Below are positions 22,512 through 29,785 of a stretch of 47,781 nt of DNA, in pieces. The translations under genes and the position numbers were made by a program. Positions within the stretch are counted from its first letter, which is position 1, and each line of letters opens with the position of its first letter. The stretch is from Glycomyces sp. L485. Lineage in GTDB: Bacteria > Actinomycetota > Actinomycetes > Mycobacteriales > Micromonosporaceae. The stretch is taken from positions 273 to 48,053 of the forward strand of contig NZ_JAKZEW010000036.1 of NCBI RefSeq assembly GCF_022548875.1, in the 5' to 3' direction. The notes under the pieces are model-generated. The model had not been told where the DNA came from. It saw only the letters and a program-made list of their open reading frames with translations, and made no database searches.

Positions 22512-24570
22512 GCAGCGCGAGGCGGTGACCGCCGACCCCGGGCCGGTGTGCATACTCGCCGGAGCCGGCACCGGCAAGACCCGCGCGGTCACCCACCGGA
22601 TCGCCTGGCGGGTCCTCCGCGGCGACATGCGCGGCCAGCACGTCACCGCCGTCACCTTCACCGCCCGCGCCGCAGGGGAGATGCGCGACCGCCTGCGCAC
22701 CCTCGGCGTCTCCGGGGTCAACGCCCGCACCTTCCACTCCGCCGCGCTGCGCCAGCTCCGCTACTTCGGCGCCCGCCACTTCGGCGGCGGCACACCCGAC
22801 CTGGCCGACTCCACGCTCAAGTTCGTCGCCATCGCCGCCGCTCGCGCCGGCCTCAAGACCTCCCGCGCCAAGAACTTCGACCTCGCCACCGAGATCGAAT
22901 GGGCAGCGTCCTCCCTCATCGGCCCCGACGACTACGTCGCCGCCATCGCCAAGATCGGCCGTGAGGCCCCGGCCGCCCCCGAGGACGTCGCCAAGGTCTA
23001 CGCGGCCTATGCGGAGGGCAAGCGGCGTGCCGGCGTCATGGACTTCGCCGACGTCCTCGCCCACACCGCCGACATGATCGCCGAGGACGAGGCCGCCGCC
23101 GACCGCATCCGCAGCCAGTACCGCTTCTTCGTCGTCGACGAGTACCAGGACGTCACCCCCCTGCAGCAGCGCCTGCTCGACGCCTGGCTCGGCGACCGCG
23201 ACGACCTCACCGTCGTCGGCGACGCCAGCCAGACCATCTACTCCTTCACCGGCGCCACCTCGAAGTACCTGCTCGACTTCACCCGCCGCCACCCGGACGC
23301 GGCCCTCGTGCGCCTCGTCCGCGACTACCGATCCACCCCGCAGGTGGTCGGCCTCGCCAACCAGATCATCGCCGAGTCCAAGGGCCGCGAGGCCGCGATG
23401 CGGCTCGAACTGGTCGGCCAGCGTCCGAGCGGCCGCGAAGTCTTCGCCGAGACGTACAAGGACGAGGCCGAGGAGGCCGAGATGGTCGCCCGGCGCTGCT
23501 CCCAGCTCATCGCCGACGGCACCAGCGCCTCCGAGATCGCCGTCCTCTACCGCACCAACGCCCAGTCCCAGGCCTACGAGGAGGCGCTGGCCTCCTACGG
23601 CGTCCCGACCGTAGTCACCGGCGCGGCCAGGTTCTTCGATCGGCCCGAGGTCCGCCAGGCCGTCGTCGCTCTGCGGTCGGCGGCCAAGGCCGACATAGGC
23701 GCCCTGCCGCTTCGCGAAGCGGTCCCGGCCGCGCTGGAGGCCGTCGGCTGGCGGCCCGGGGAGCCGCCCTCCGGCGGCGCCCAACGAGAGCAGTACGAGG
23801 CGGTCACCGCGCTGGCCGGTCTCGCCGAGCAGTACGAAGGCTCGACATTGGAGGAGTTCTGCGCCGAGCTGGGCCGCCGCGCCTCCGATCAGCACGCCCC
23901 GGCCGTGGAGGGCGTGACCCTCGCGAGCCTGCACTCGGCGAAGGGCCTGGAGTGGGACGCGGTGTTCCTCGTCGGGTTGGCCGACGGGACGCTCCCGACG
24001 ACTTTCGCCCGCAGCGACGAGGCCCAGGAGGAGGAGCGGCGGCTCCTCTACGTCGGCATCACGCGCGCACGCGAGTGGCTGCAACTCTCCTATGGACTGT
24101 CGCGGAACCCCGGTGGGCGCGAACGCAAGCTGAGCCGCTTCCTCGCCCCGCTCGGCCTCGGCGGCTTCCCGCGCGCGCCCGAGCCCTCGGCCCCCGGGCA
24201 GCGGCAGCGCACCAAGAAGGCCGCGAAGGTTCTCGACTGCTCAGGCTGTGGCAAACCCCTGACCGAAGCGAGGGACCGCAAGCTGGGGCACTGCGCCGAC
24301 TGTCCAGCGACAATGGACGAAGAGCTCTTCGAACGACTGCGCGAGTGGCGCATCGCGGTCGCCAAGGAAGGCGGCAAACCCGCCTTCACCGTTTTCACGG
24401 ATGTGACCTTGATCGCGATAGCAGAGCGGTGTCCGGCATCCGACACGGAGCTCGCCTCCCTGCACGGCATCGGCAAATCCAAACTAGACAAGTACGGCCC
24501 GGCCGTGTTGTGCCTGGTGAACGGTGGTTCGGTAGCGGATTCCCTCACGATCTCGAGTGAAGAGACCTGA
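22459..24570 (+). CDS. uvrD2: ATP-dependent DNA helicase UvrD2
   Basis: A 703-aa superfamily 1A helicase. Walker A GAGTGKT is at 35-41 and the Walker B box is FVVDEYQDVTPLQ; later motifs include GDASQTIYSFTGA, VRDYRST, LASLHSAKGLEWDAVFLVGL and RRLLYVGITRARE. The C-terminus has the tetracysteine motif CSGCGKP then HCADC, and an HRDC domain (LREWRIAVAKEGGKPAFTVF through LHGIGKSKLDKYG). That combination is the mark of UvrD2, a 3'-5' helicase needed for growth in mycobacteria. GTG at 22459 is chosen because it opens the family's N-terminus (TSRDQDLDALLAELDPEQRE); the frame is open to 22300, but that part is antisense to mrx1. Confidence 0.95.
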   Translation: MTSRDQDLDALLAELDPEQREAVTADPGPVCILAGAGTGKTRAVTHRIAWRVLRGDMRGQHVTAVTFTARAAGEMRDRLRTLGVSGVNARTFHSAALRQLRYFGARHFGGGTPDLADSTLKFVAIAAARAGLKTSRAKNFDLATEIEWAASSLIGPDDYVAAIAKIGREAPAAPEDVAKVYAAYAEGKRRAGVMDFADVLAHTADMIAEDEAAADRIRSQYRFFVVDEYQDVTPLQQRLLDAWLGDRDDLTVVGDASQTIYSFTGATSKYLLDFTRRHPDAALVRLVRDYRSTPQVVGLANQIIAESKGREAAMRLELVGQRPSGREVFAETYKDEAEEAEMVARRCSQLIADGTSASEIAVLYRTNAQSQAYEEALASYGVPTVVTGAARFFDRPEVRQAVVALRSAAKADIGALPLREAVPAALEAVGWRPGEPPSGGAQREQYEAVTALAGLAEQYEGSTLEEFCAELGRRASDQHAPAVEGVTLASLHSAKGLEWDAVFLVGLADGTLPTTFARSDEAQEEERRLLYVGITRAREWLQLSYGLSRNPGGRERKLSRFLAPLGLGGFPRAPEPSAPGQRQRTKKAAKVLDCSGCGKPLTEARDRKLGHCADCPATMDEELFERLREWRIAVAKEGGKPAFTVFTDVTLIAIAERCPASDTELASLHGIGKSKLDKYGPAVLCLVNGGSVADSLTISSEET

Positions 24571-24587
24571 GCCGTGCGACCGCTTGC

Positions 24588-24651
24588 AAGAAATTTCTTC
24601 GGCGAGTCGCCGAAAAAGGCGTTGCGCCCGCGAGGCAAGCGGGCGTAGCGT
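24588..24651 (+). promoter_or_regulatory. WhiB7-type autoregulated promoter
   Basis: The region has AAAAA (24613-24617) 4 nt before a -35 TTGCGC (24622-24627), an 18-bp spacer and -10 TAGCGT (24646-24651). An AT-rich patch just upstream of the -35 is the known docking site of the WhiB7 AT-hook when it works with the principal sigma factor. Farther up is the palindrome AAGAAATTTCTT (24588-24599). An inverted repeat CGCCCGC/GCGGGCG (24625-24631, 24639-24645) lies inside the promoter. Confidence 0.65.
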
Positions 24652-24658
24652 TATCGAT

Positions 24659-24691
24659 TGCCGGGTGAGGTGTGCGCCTCATCGCCCGGCA
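24659..24691 (+). promoter_or_regulatory. hairpin at the start of the whiB7 leader
   Basis: TGCCGGG (24659-24665) pairs with CCCGGCA (24685-24691), with an inner GAGG/CCTC pair. It would form at the very 5' end of the leader RNA, just before the first ribosome site (AGAGGAG). Confidence 0.55.
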
Positions 24692-24708
24692 GAGGAGATG
24701 AAGTAGTC

Positions 24709-24741
24709 ATGGCCACCACGGATGAAGGAAGGAGGGACTGA
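24709..24741 (+). CDS. short upstream ORF in the whiB7 leader
   Basis: ATG at 24709 after AGAGGAG encodes MATTDEGRRD. An even shorter ATGAAGTAG (24698-24706) lies before it. Such short frames near the 5' end of whiB7/wblC leaders act as sensors of translation stress: when ribosomes slow or fail here, downstream RNA folding changes. Function here is inferred from the well-studied mycobacterial and Streptomyces leaders. Confidence 0.4.
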   Translation: MATTDEGRRD

Positions 24742-24746
24742 CAGTG

Positions 24747-25058
24747 ATGTTGACCAAAGACATTGAAGGCAACGAAGCGGTTACGGCGATGCCGTCTGCT
24801 GCCGTCTATTGGCTGCTCGCGCCCGTCCCCGCCTCGCTCCGTGGCACAAGTGTGCCCTCCGACGTCATCGAACCCACGACGGTCGAGGGCACGACGGATG
24901 TCCACAACACCGATATCGGCGTTGCCACGTTCGTTGAGCGTGCTTGGAACGGCATCGCACTCGGTCTGTCCGAGTGGGGCCGGCCGGGCACCGGACTCGA
25001 CAAGCGCCACGGCGCCACCCGCGGGAGACCGCCTCGAGAACATCTGAGGAGCTTATAG
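24747..25058 (+). CDS. longer leader ORF of whiB7
   Basis: A 103-codon frame starts at ATG 24747 (GTG 24744 is alternative) after GGAGG with 11-nt spacing, and ends with TAG at 25058, 22 nt before the terminator stem. It resembles no family; the middle is Thr/Val/Ala rich and the end basic. It covers the 5' arm of the antiterminator stem (25031-25039), so a ribosome moving or stalling at its end would affect that fold. It may be a regulatory frame more than a functional protein. Confidence 0.4.
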   Translation: MLTKDIEGNEAVTAMPSAAVYWLLAPVPASLRGTSVPSDVIEPTTVEGTTDVHNTDIGVATFVERAWNGIALGLSEWGRPGTGLDKRHGATRGRPPREHLRSL

Positions 25059-25117
25059 AAGCTCGATCGGACCTCTCGAGGCCGCGACTCCCGCCACAGG
25101 GATCGCGGCCATTTTTT
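25031..25117 (+). terminator. whiB7 leader attenuator (terminator with competing antiterminator)
   Basis: The terminator has an 8-bp stem GGCCGCGA/TCGCGGCC (25080-25087, 25103-25110), a bulged C, four more pairs (TCCC/GGGA) and a loop GCCACA, followed by ATTTTTT. Just upstream GCCTCGAGA (25031-25039) is perfectly complementary to TCTCGAGGC (25074-25082), whose last three bases belong to the terminator stem. The two structures therefore exclude each other. This is the classic layout of antibiotic-induced attenuation control of whiB7. Confidence 0.8.
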
Positions 25118-25253
25118 ATGGCATCAGCCAGGTCGCGAAGCCCACAACCAGGCAAAGCACGAGACGAGACAGATTGCGAAGCAGTTGAGTCCTCAACAAA
25201 CACGCATGCGACCAGTTGAGATGCCGAACGAGATGAGAGAGGAGACCGAGTTC

Positions 25254-25613
25254 ATGACCGACACCCTCATCGGACCTGAGCTCCGCGAGCAGGCCTGCGA
25301 GACCGGCAGCGACCTGCCCTGCCGTGAGTACGACGCGGACCTGTGGTTCTCGGAGTCCCCCATGGAGCTCGAATTCGCCAAGTCCCTGTGCGCCGATTGC
25401 CCGGTGCGCGTGGCCTGCCTCACCGGCGCCGTGGAGCGGCACGAGCCGTGGGGCGTCTGGGGCGGCGAGATCTTCGAGAAGGGCGCCGTAGTCGCCCGGA
25501 AGCGGCCGCGCGGTCGGCCCCGCAAGGACGCCGCCGTCATCGAGCAGGCCGCGCAGGCCGAGCTCGAAGCGCGGACGGCCGAACTCGCGCTGGCGGGGGT
25601 GAATGTGTCGTGA
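25254..25613 (+). CDS. whiB7: WhiB7, Fe-S transcription factor for intrinsic antibiotic resistance
   Basis: A 119-aa WhiB-family protein. Cluster ligands are Cys23, Cys46, Cys49 and Cys55 (C-x22-C-x2-C-x5-C); a fifth Cys is at 15. The turn motif EPWGVWGG (64-71) binds region 4 of the principal sigma factor, and the AT-hook RGRPRK is at 86-91. The AT-hook identifies WhiB7 among WhiB paralogues. It induces resistance genes under ribosome-targeting drugs and activates its own promoter. ATG at 25254 is preferred because of GAGAGGAG upstream; earlier in-frame ATGs add text unlike the family. It sits behind an attenuator leader and overlaps a small downstream gene. Confidence 0.95.
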   Translation: MTDTLIGPELREQACETGSDLPCREYDADLWFSESPMELEFAKSLCADCPVRVACLTGAVERHEPWGVWGGEIFEKGAVVARKRPRGRPRKDAAVIEQAAQAELEARTAELALAGVNVS

Positions 25614-25789
25614 CGGTCGAGCACCTGAGCCGCCACCTCAAGCGTGACGTCGGCTCCCAAGACCTCGGACTCCCCGCAGGGGAGGTCGAGAGCGGTCGGG
25701 CTCTCAGCACGGCGAACCTGCTGTTCGGACGCGTGGGTCGCATCCGAATGCGGAGTCTATGGAAAGAAGCCGGGCATTCCAGGCTTTGA
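25610..25789 (+). CDS. 59-aa protein translationally coupled to whiB7
   Basis: GTG at 25610 overlaps the whiB7 TGA (GTGA). The frame encodes 59 residues starting VTVEHLSRHLKRDVGSQDLG and ending RIRMRSLWKEAGHSRL: amphipathic and basic, without Cys or membrane segments. It is followed 24 nt later by the shared terminator, so it lies in the whiB7 transcript. No family is recognised; it could be a genuine small partner or a chance frame. Confidence 0.4.
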   Translation: MTVEHLSRHLKRDVGSQDLGLPAGEVESGRALSTANLLFGRVGRIRMRSLWKEAGHSRL

Positions 25790-25812
25790 CGCCGCTGAGG
25801 ATGCGTTGGCTT

Positions 25813-25846
25813 AGAGGGGTCCATCCCGTTCGGGATGGGCCCCTCT
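25813..25846. terminator. bidirectional terminator between whiB7 and the ABC1 kinase gene
   Basis: AGAGGGG (25813-25819) with CCCCTCT (25840-25846), and inside them CCATCCC with GGGATGG, form a 14-bp stem with one T-G pair and the loop GTTC. It separates the convergent genes. Confidence 0.8.
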
Positions 25847-25848
25847 TG

Positions 25849-27228
25849 TCATGCTCGGCCTTCGTCGTCAGAGCGAGTCGGATCGGCGAAGCCGGGAAGC
25901 CACTCCTCCAGGATGTCCCGCCAGCGGCCCCTGGCGCCGAGCTGGCACAGCACCCCGATCGAACCCATCGTCACGCGGTGGATGAGCAGGTACGACGGCG
26001 GGAAGCTCAGCTGCTTGTTGAGCTTCGCGGCCTCGGACCCCTGGCTGGTGAGCCGTGCGCTCTCCTTGCGCAGCCACTCGCGGGAGAACTGGAACTCCTC
26101 GGCGGCCAGCGGCTCCAGCATCGGCAGCAGGAAGTCGAGCATCGCCTGCGCGTCGATTTCGAGGTCGGGCGGCACGAAGCCCTCTTCCCGGAGTCCGTCG
26201 ACGACCTCCTCGGCCTTGCCCTCCAGCGTGAGCTTCGTCAATCGACCCACATGTATCGGCATGCCGCCCGGCATCCGGGCCGCCGCTCCGAAGTCGTAGA
26301 CGATGAGGCGCCCGTCGTCGCCCAGCGCGAAGTTCCCGGGGTGGGGGTCGGCGTGCAGGAGTCCGGCGCGCTCGGGCGCCGAGAAGTGCAGCGTCGTCAG
26401 CAGCATCCCCGCCCGGTCGCGCATCTCAGGCGTGCCCTCGGCGATGATCTCGGCTATCGGCGTCCCGACCATCCATTCGGTCACGAGCACTTCGGGGCCG
26501 GCGTGGACGACCTCGGGGACGCGGATCCGGTCGTCGCCCCGGTAGGCCTCGGCGAACCGGCGCTGCGTGTCCGCCTCCAGCTCGTAGTCGAGTTCTTCGA
26601 GGATCCGCTCGCGAAGCTCCACGGTGAGTTTCTTGACGTCGAAGTTCGGCTGCAGCACCTTGAACAGCGGCGCGAGGCGCGCGAGCTGGCGGAGGTCCGA
26701 GCGCAGCGCGTCGCCGGCGCCGGGATACTGGATCTTGACGGCCACCTCGCGGCCGTCGTGCCAGACCGCGCGGTGGACCTGGCCGATGCTCGCCGCCGCG
26801 GCAGGCTTGTCGTCGAAGTGCGTGAACTGCTCGCGCCAGTCCGCGCCGAGCTGGCCTTCGAGCACGCCGTGGACGCTGGCGGCCGGCAGCGGTGGCGCGG
26901 CGCTCTGCAGCTTCGTCAGCGCCTGCCGGTAAGGGGCGGCGAGGTGCTCGGGGAGCGCCGCCTCGAAGATCGACAGCGCCTGGCCCAGCTTCATCGCCCC
27001 GCCCTTGAGCTGGCCTAGCACGCTGAACAGGTGCTCGGCGGTGCGCCGCTGCGCCTGCTCGCCGAGGATCTCGTCGGCCAGACCGGTGACTCGCTTGCCG
27101 AATCCGACCGTGGCGCGCCCCGCCAGCCCCAGCGGCAGGGAGGCGAGCTTCATGCCCCGTGAGAATGCTCGCCGGGGGAGGTCGTCCCCTGAATGGGTGT
27201 TTCCATGCCTGTCGCTCACATTCCCCAT
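25849..27228 (-). CDS. ABC1/UbiB-family atypical protein kinase
   Basis: A 459-aa protein with the marks of the UbiB/ADCK family: KxGQ motif LGQLKGGAMKLGQALSIF, Ala-rich loop KPAAAASIGQVHRA, lysine in VAVKIQYPG, catalytic HADPHPGNF and metal-binding VYDFGAA. Members are ATPases or kinases linked to quinone/lipid metabolism; the mycobacterial orthologue beside whiB7 is Rv3197, reported to affect macrolide tolerance. ATG at 27228 (MGNVSDRHGN) is chosen; an upstream GTG/ATG frame to 27294 adds only basic residues. It is convergent with whiB7. Confidence 0.9.
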   Translation of the reverse strand: MGNVSDRHGNTHSGDDLPRRAFSRGMKLASLPLGLAGRATVGFGKRVTGLADEILGEQAQRRTAEHLFSVLGQLKGGAMKLGQALSIFEAALPEHLAAPYRQALTKLQSAAPPLPAASVHGVLEGQLGADWREQFTHFDDKPAAAASIGQVHRAVWHDGREVAVKIQYPGAGDALRSDLRQLARLAPLFKVLQPNFDVKKLTVELRERILEELDYELEADTQRRFAEAYRGDDRIRVPEVVHAGPEVLVTEWMVGTPIAEIIAEGTPEMRDRAGMLLTTLHFSAPERAGLLHADPHPGNFALGDDGRLIVYDFGAAARMPGGMPIHVGRLTKLTLEGKAEEVVDGLREEGFVPPDLEIDAQAMLDFLLPMLEPLAAEEFQFSREWLRKESARLTSQGSEAAKLNKQLSFPPSYLLIHRVTMGSIGVLCQLGARGRWRDILEEWLPGFADPTRSDDEGRA

Positions 27229-27392
27229 GTTCTCACGCCGGGGCCGGAAAACGCCCCCGCGAATGCGAGAGGGACGCCTGCGGGTACCTCGCACGGGTGA
27301 AGCGGCGCGCCTGGACTTACACGCGTGAAATTTGTGGCATTCTGAGGCCGGACGGTTGCACAGCGTGACCGTTTACATCAAGGGGGAAGTCA

Positions 27393-27557
27393 GTGGCTCA
27401 AGCAACCGAGACCTACAACGGCTACTGCGTCAAGTGTCGCGAGAAGCGTGACTTCGAGGGTCACGTGGTCGTGTCCGATTCCGGTCGGCGGATGGCGAAG
27501 GGGACGTGCCCGGTCTGCGGCACCAAGATGAACCGGATTCTCGGCAAGGCGTCGTGA
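27393..27557 (+). CDS. DUF5679-type small zinc-ribbon protein
   Basis: A 54-aa protein beginning VAQATETYNGYCVKCREKRD. Two CxxC pairs (CVKC, CPVC) and a beta-rich middle (HVVVSDSGRRMAKGTCP) form a zinc ribbon. GTG at 27393 follows AGGGGGAAG. The family is conserved in actinobacteria and has no established function. It is isolated: divergent from the ABC1 gene and closed by a strong terminator. Confidence 0.88.
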   Translation: MAQATETYNGYCVKCREKRDFEGHVVVSDSGRRMAKGTCPVCGTKMNRILGKAS

Positions 27558-27610
27558 TCGCGGTTGCGGGGCTGACTCACGGCTCGCAAGCGTCGCCAAA
27601 AGGTAGCCCG

Positions 27611-27656
27611 CCCCTCGCTGAATCCCATAATTCGGGAAACTGGCGAGGGGATTTTT
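27611..27656 (+). terminator. intrinsic terminator of the DUF5679 gene
   Basis: CCCCTCGC (27611-27618) and GCGAGGGG (27643-27650) pair perfectly, with an inner CCC/GGG, followed by ATTTTT. Confidence 0.85.
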
Positions 27657-27723
27657 CATGACATTCACACTTCTATCCACATAATCACGACTTTCGTGTT
27701 ATGCGATTGTCACCCTCAGGGAT

Positions 27724-27729
27724 TAATGT
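27724..27729 (+). promoter_or_regulatory. leaderless -10 element of the YgjP-like gene
   Basis: TAATGT ends 6 nt before the ATG at 27736. There is no Shine-Dalgarno sequence, so a leaderless transcript is likely. The stretch just upstream is unusually AT-rich for this genome. Confidence 0.55.
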
Positions 27730-27735
27730 GCGTTC

Positions 27736-28257
27736 ATGGCGCGCAAAGTCCATCCCCCCGTTGAGGTGCGGCGCTCATCCCGGCGCCGTGCCACTGTAGC
27801 GGCCTACGAAGAACGAGGCCGTGTAGTCGTCATGATCCCCGACGCCTTCTCGGAGTCCGAGGAACGCGAGTGGATCGATCACATGCTCGAACGATTGCGT
27901 CGCCGCCAGGCCCGCGACGGCCGGGCGAGCGACTCCGCACTCAGGGCCAGGGCCGTCCGGCTCGCCAGGCGCTACTACCCCGACCACCCCGATTGCGCTG
28001 CCCCGGCCAGCGTCAAATGGGTCGACAACCAGCAGCGGCGCTGGGGCTCGTGTACGCCCGACGACGGCACGATCCGCCTGTCGAGGCGGCTCACGATGAT
28101 GCCGTCGTGGGTCATCGACTACGTTCTGCTCCACGAGCTGGCCCACCTGGTCCACCCCGACCACTCGCGGCCGTTCTGGGAGCTGGTCGGGCGATACGCC
28201 AAGGCCGAGCGGGCGCGCGGCTACCTCGAGGGGATCGCCGACGCCGAGGGCGCATAG
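27736..28257 (+). CDS. YgjP/DUF45-type zinc metallopeptidase
   Basis: A 173-aa protein. The C-terminal half has the family signature RWGSCTPDDGTIRLSRRL, followed by the zinc motif HELAHL and, 8 residues on, HS-PFWELVGRY (third His). The N-terminal half is basic and helical. DUF45 proteins are related to M48 gluzincins and often stand beside restriction enzymes; here the neighbours are housekeeping genes. No membrane segment is present, so it is cytoplasmic. Substrate is unknown. The stop is 6 bp from the convergent DUF2342 gene. Confidence 0.88.
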   Translation: MARKVHPPVEVRRSSRRRATVAAYEERGRVVVMIPDAFSESEEREWIDHMLERLRRRQARDGRASDSALRARAVRLARRYYPDHPDCAAPASVKWVDNQQRRWGSCTPDDGTIRLSRRLTMMPSWVIDYVLLHELAHLVHPDHSRPFWELVGRYAKAERARGYLEGIADAEGA

Positions 28258-28263
28258 CCTCGG

Positions 28264-29532
28264 CTACCGGTCGTCGTTCTCGTCCTCCTCGGGCGGCTTC
28301 GGGTCGTTCACCGCGAGCTGGTCGAACATCGACATGTCGAGGTCGCCCAGCGCCTCGGAGACGCTCGCGAAGCCCTCAGGGTGCTCAAGATCGGCCGCGC
28401 TCGGCATCAGGTCCGGGTGCGCCCAGACCGCCTCGCGTCCCTCGATGCCGCGCGCCTCCGCCAGGAATTTCCACAGCTGGCTCGCCGCCCGCACCTTCGC
28501 CGGGTCGAGCTGGAGCCCGACGAGCGCGTCGAAGGTCTGCTCGGTCGGCCCACCGCTCGCGCGCCGGCGCCTGGCCGACTCCAGCAGCCGGTCCATCGTC
28601 GGCAGCCGCTCCGCGGCCGCGTCCGAGACCACCACGTTGATCCAGCCGGTGATGAGCGCCAGCGTCGTGCCCAGGCGTGCCAGCGCCGCCTTCTGCTGCT
28701 CGGTGTCCTCGGGCTTGAAGATCTCGCTCAGTTCCATCGTGGCCGCGACCTCGGGATCGGTCGGGTCGATGTCCGCCATGGCCTCTTCGATGGCCGCCTC
28801 GTCGATGCGGATCTCGCGCGCGTACGCCTCCAGCGCACCAAGCAGGTGCGAGCGCAGCCACGGCGCGTGCGTGAACAGTCGGTGCGCCGCGGCCTCTCGC
28901 AGCGCCACGAACAGCCGCACTTCCTCGACCGGGAGCTCAAGGCCCTCCGAATAGGCGGCGATGTTGTTCGGCAGCAGCGCCGCGACGCCGGTCTTGCCCA
29001 GCGGCAGCCCGACCTCGGTGGAGGAGAGCACCTCGCCGGCGAGCTTCGCGAGCGCCTGGCCCATCTGCGCGCCGAACAGCGCCGAGCCGACGCCCTTCAT
29101 GAGGTCGGCCATCGGGCCGAGCATCCCGGACATCTCCTCGGGCACGAGCGTCTGCATCGCCTCGCCCATCTGGGCGGCGAGCGGCTCGGCAAGCTGCTTC
29201 CAGGATTCCTCGGTCTGCGCGATCCACTGCTTCCGCGTCCACGCGTCGGTGGCCGAGACGCCCGAGGGCCAGTCAGTGGCGCCGTCGAGCCAGAGGTCGG
29301 CGAGGCGCACGGCTTCGGACACCGCGGACTGGTCGGCCGGCCCCACGGTGTTCTCCGAAGCGAGCTCGGACTCGGCGAGCTGCCTCGCCAGCTGCCAGTT
29401 GACCGGTCCTGACGACAGCGACTGAGCCATCATCTGCTGCAGCTGCTGCATCATCTGCTGTACCCGCGGGTCGTTCGGGTCGGGTAGGTCGCCGCCCAAG
29501 TTGCCGAAACCGAATGGAATGTCGGAGCCCAT
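28264..29532 (-). CDS. DUF2342 zinc-dependent metalloprotease-like protein
   Basis: A 422-aa soluble, mainly helical protein of a family restricted to actinobacteria (mycobacterial orthologue Rv3195). The conserved core is LFVALREAAAHRLFTHAPWL, in which the E-x-x-x-H and following H-x-P-W residues are thought to bind zinc. The N-terminus is Gln/Met/Pro rich (QQMMQQLQQMMAQ) and the C-terminus acidic. The family is sometimes called F420 biosynthesis-associated, without biochemical proof. The start at 29532 lies 6 nt after TACGGT, a leaderless promoter geometry. Confidence 0.85.
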   Translation of the reverse strand: MGSDIPFGFGNLGGDLPDPNDPRVQQMMQQLQQMMAQSLSSGPVNWQLARQLAESELASENTVGPADQSAVSEAVRLADLWLDGATDWPSGVSATDAWTRKQWIAQTEESWKQLAEPLAAQMGEAMQTLVPEEMSGMLGPMADLMKGVGSALFGAQMGQALAKLAGEVLSSTEVGLPLGKTGVAALLPNNIAAYSEGLELPVEEVRLFVALREAAAHRLFTHAPWLRSHLLGALEAYAREIRIDEAAIEEAMADIDPTDPEVAATMELSEIFKPEDTEQQKAALARLGTTLALITGWINVVVSDAAAERLPTMDRLLESARRRRASGGPTEQTFDALVGLQLDPAKVRAASQLWKFLAEARGIEGREAVWAHPDLMPSAADLEHPEGFASVSEALGDLDMSMFDQLAVNDPKPPEEDENDDR

Positions 29533-29538
29533 GCGCCA

Positions 29539-29544
29539 ACCGTA
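29539..29544 (-). promoter_or_regulatory. leaderless -10 element of the DUF2342 gene
   Basis: On the minus strand TACGGT is followed by 6 nt and then the ATG at 29532. No ribosome-binding sequence is present. Confidence 0.5.
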
Positions 29545-29629
29545 CGTCAGAGACTCGCCTGAAAACCACGGCCTGGCGATCTACGGCGCAGGGTGCCCAC
29601 GCTCGTAGCTGAAAGGACGATGCCCACGC

Positions 29630-29668
29630 CTTCATGGCGGGAAGCCCACATGGCTTGCGCCATGTAGG
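29630..29668 (+). repeat. direct repeat, copy 1
   Basis: A 39-bp sequence beginning CTTCATGGCGGGAAGCC is repeated exactly at 29732-29770. In this copy the downstream arm is imperfect (GGTTCCGCC), so only the inner ACATGGC/GCCATGT stem is perfect. Between the copies lie the hairpin GCCCGC-TGC-GCGGGC (about 29692-29706) and a further CTTCCCGCCATG half-element. Confidence 0.85.
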
Positions 29669-29731
29669 TTCCGCCCTCCTTCGTCGGGCGAGCCCGCTGC
29701 GCGGGCCTTCCCGCCATGCTGCGCCTTCCTG

Positions 29732-29785
29732 CTTCATGGCGGGAAGCCCACATGGCTTGCGCCATGTAGGCTTCCCGCCATGAAG
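29732..29785 (+). repeat. 54-bp near-perfect palindrome covering the PDZ-protease start codon
   Basis: The arms are CTTCATGGCGGGAAGCC (29732-29748) and its exact complement (29769-29785). A C-A mismatch, a further 7-bp stem (ACATGGC/GCCATGT) and a 4-nt loop TTGC lie inside. The ATG of the next gene (29780-29782) is in the 3' arm. If transcribed, the RNA would hide the start codon. Copy 2 of the direct repeat is included here. Confidence 0.85.
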
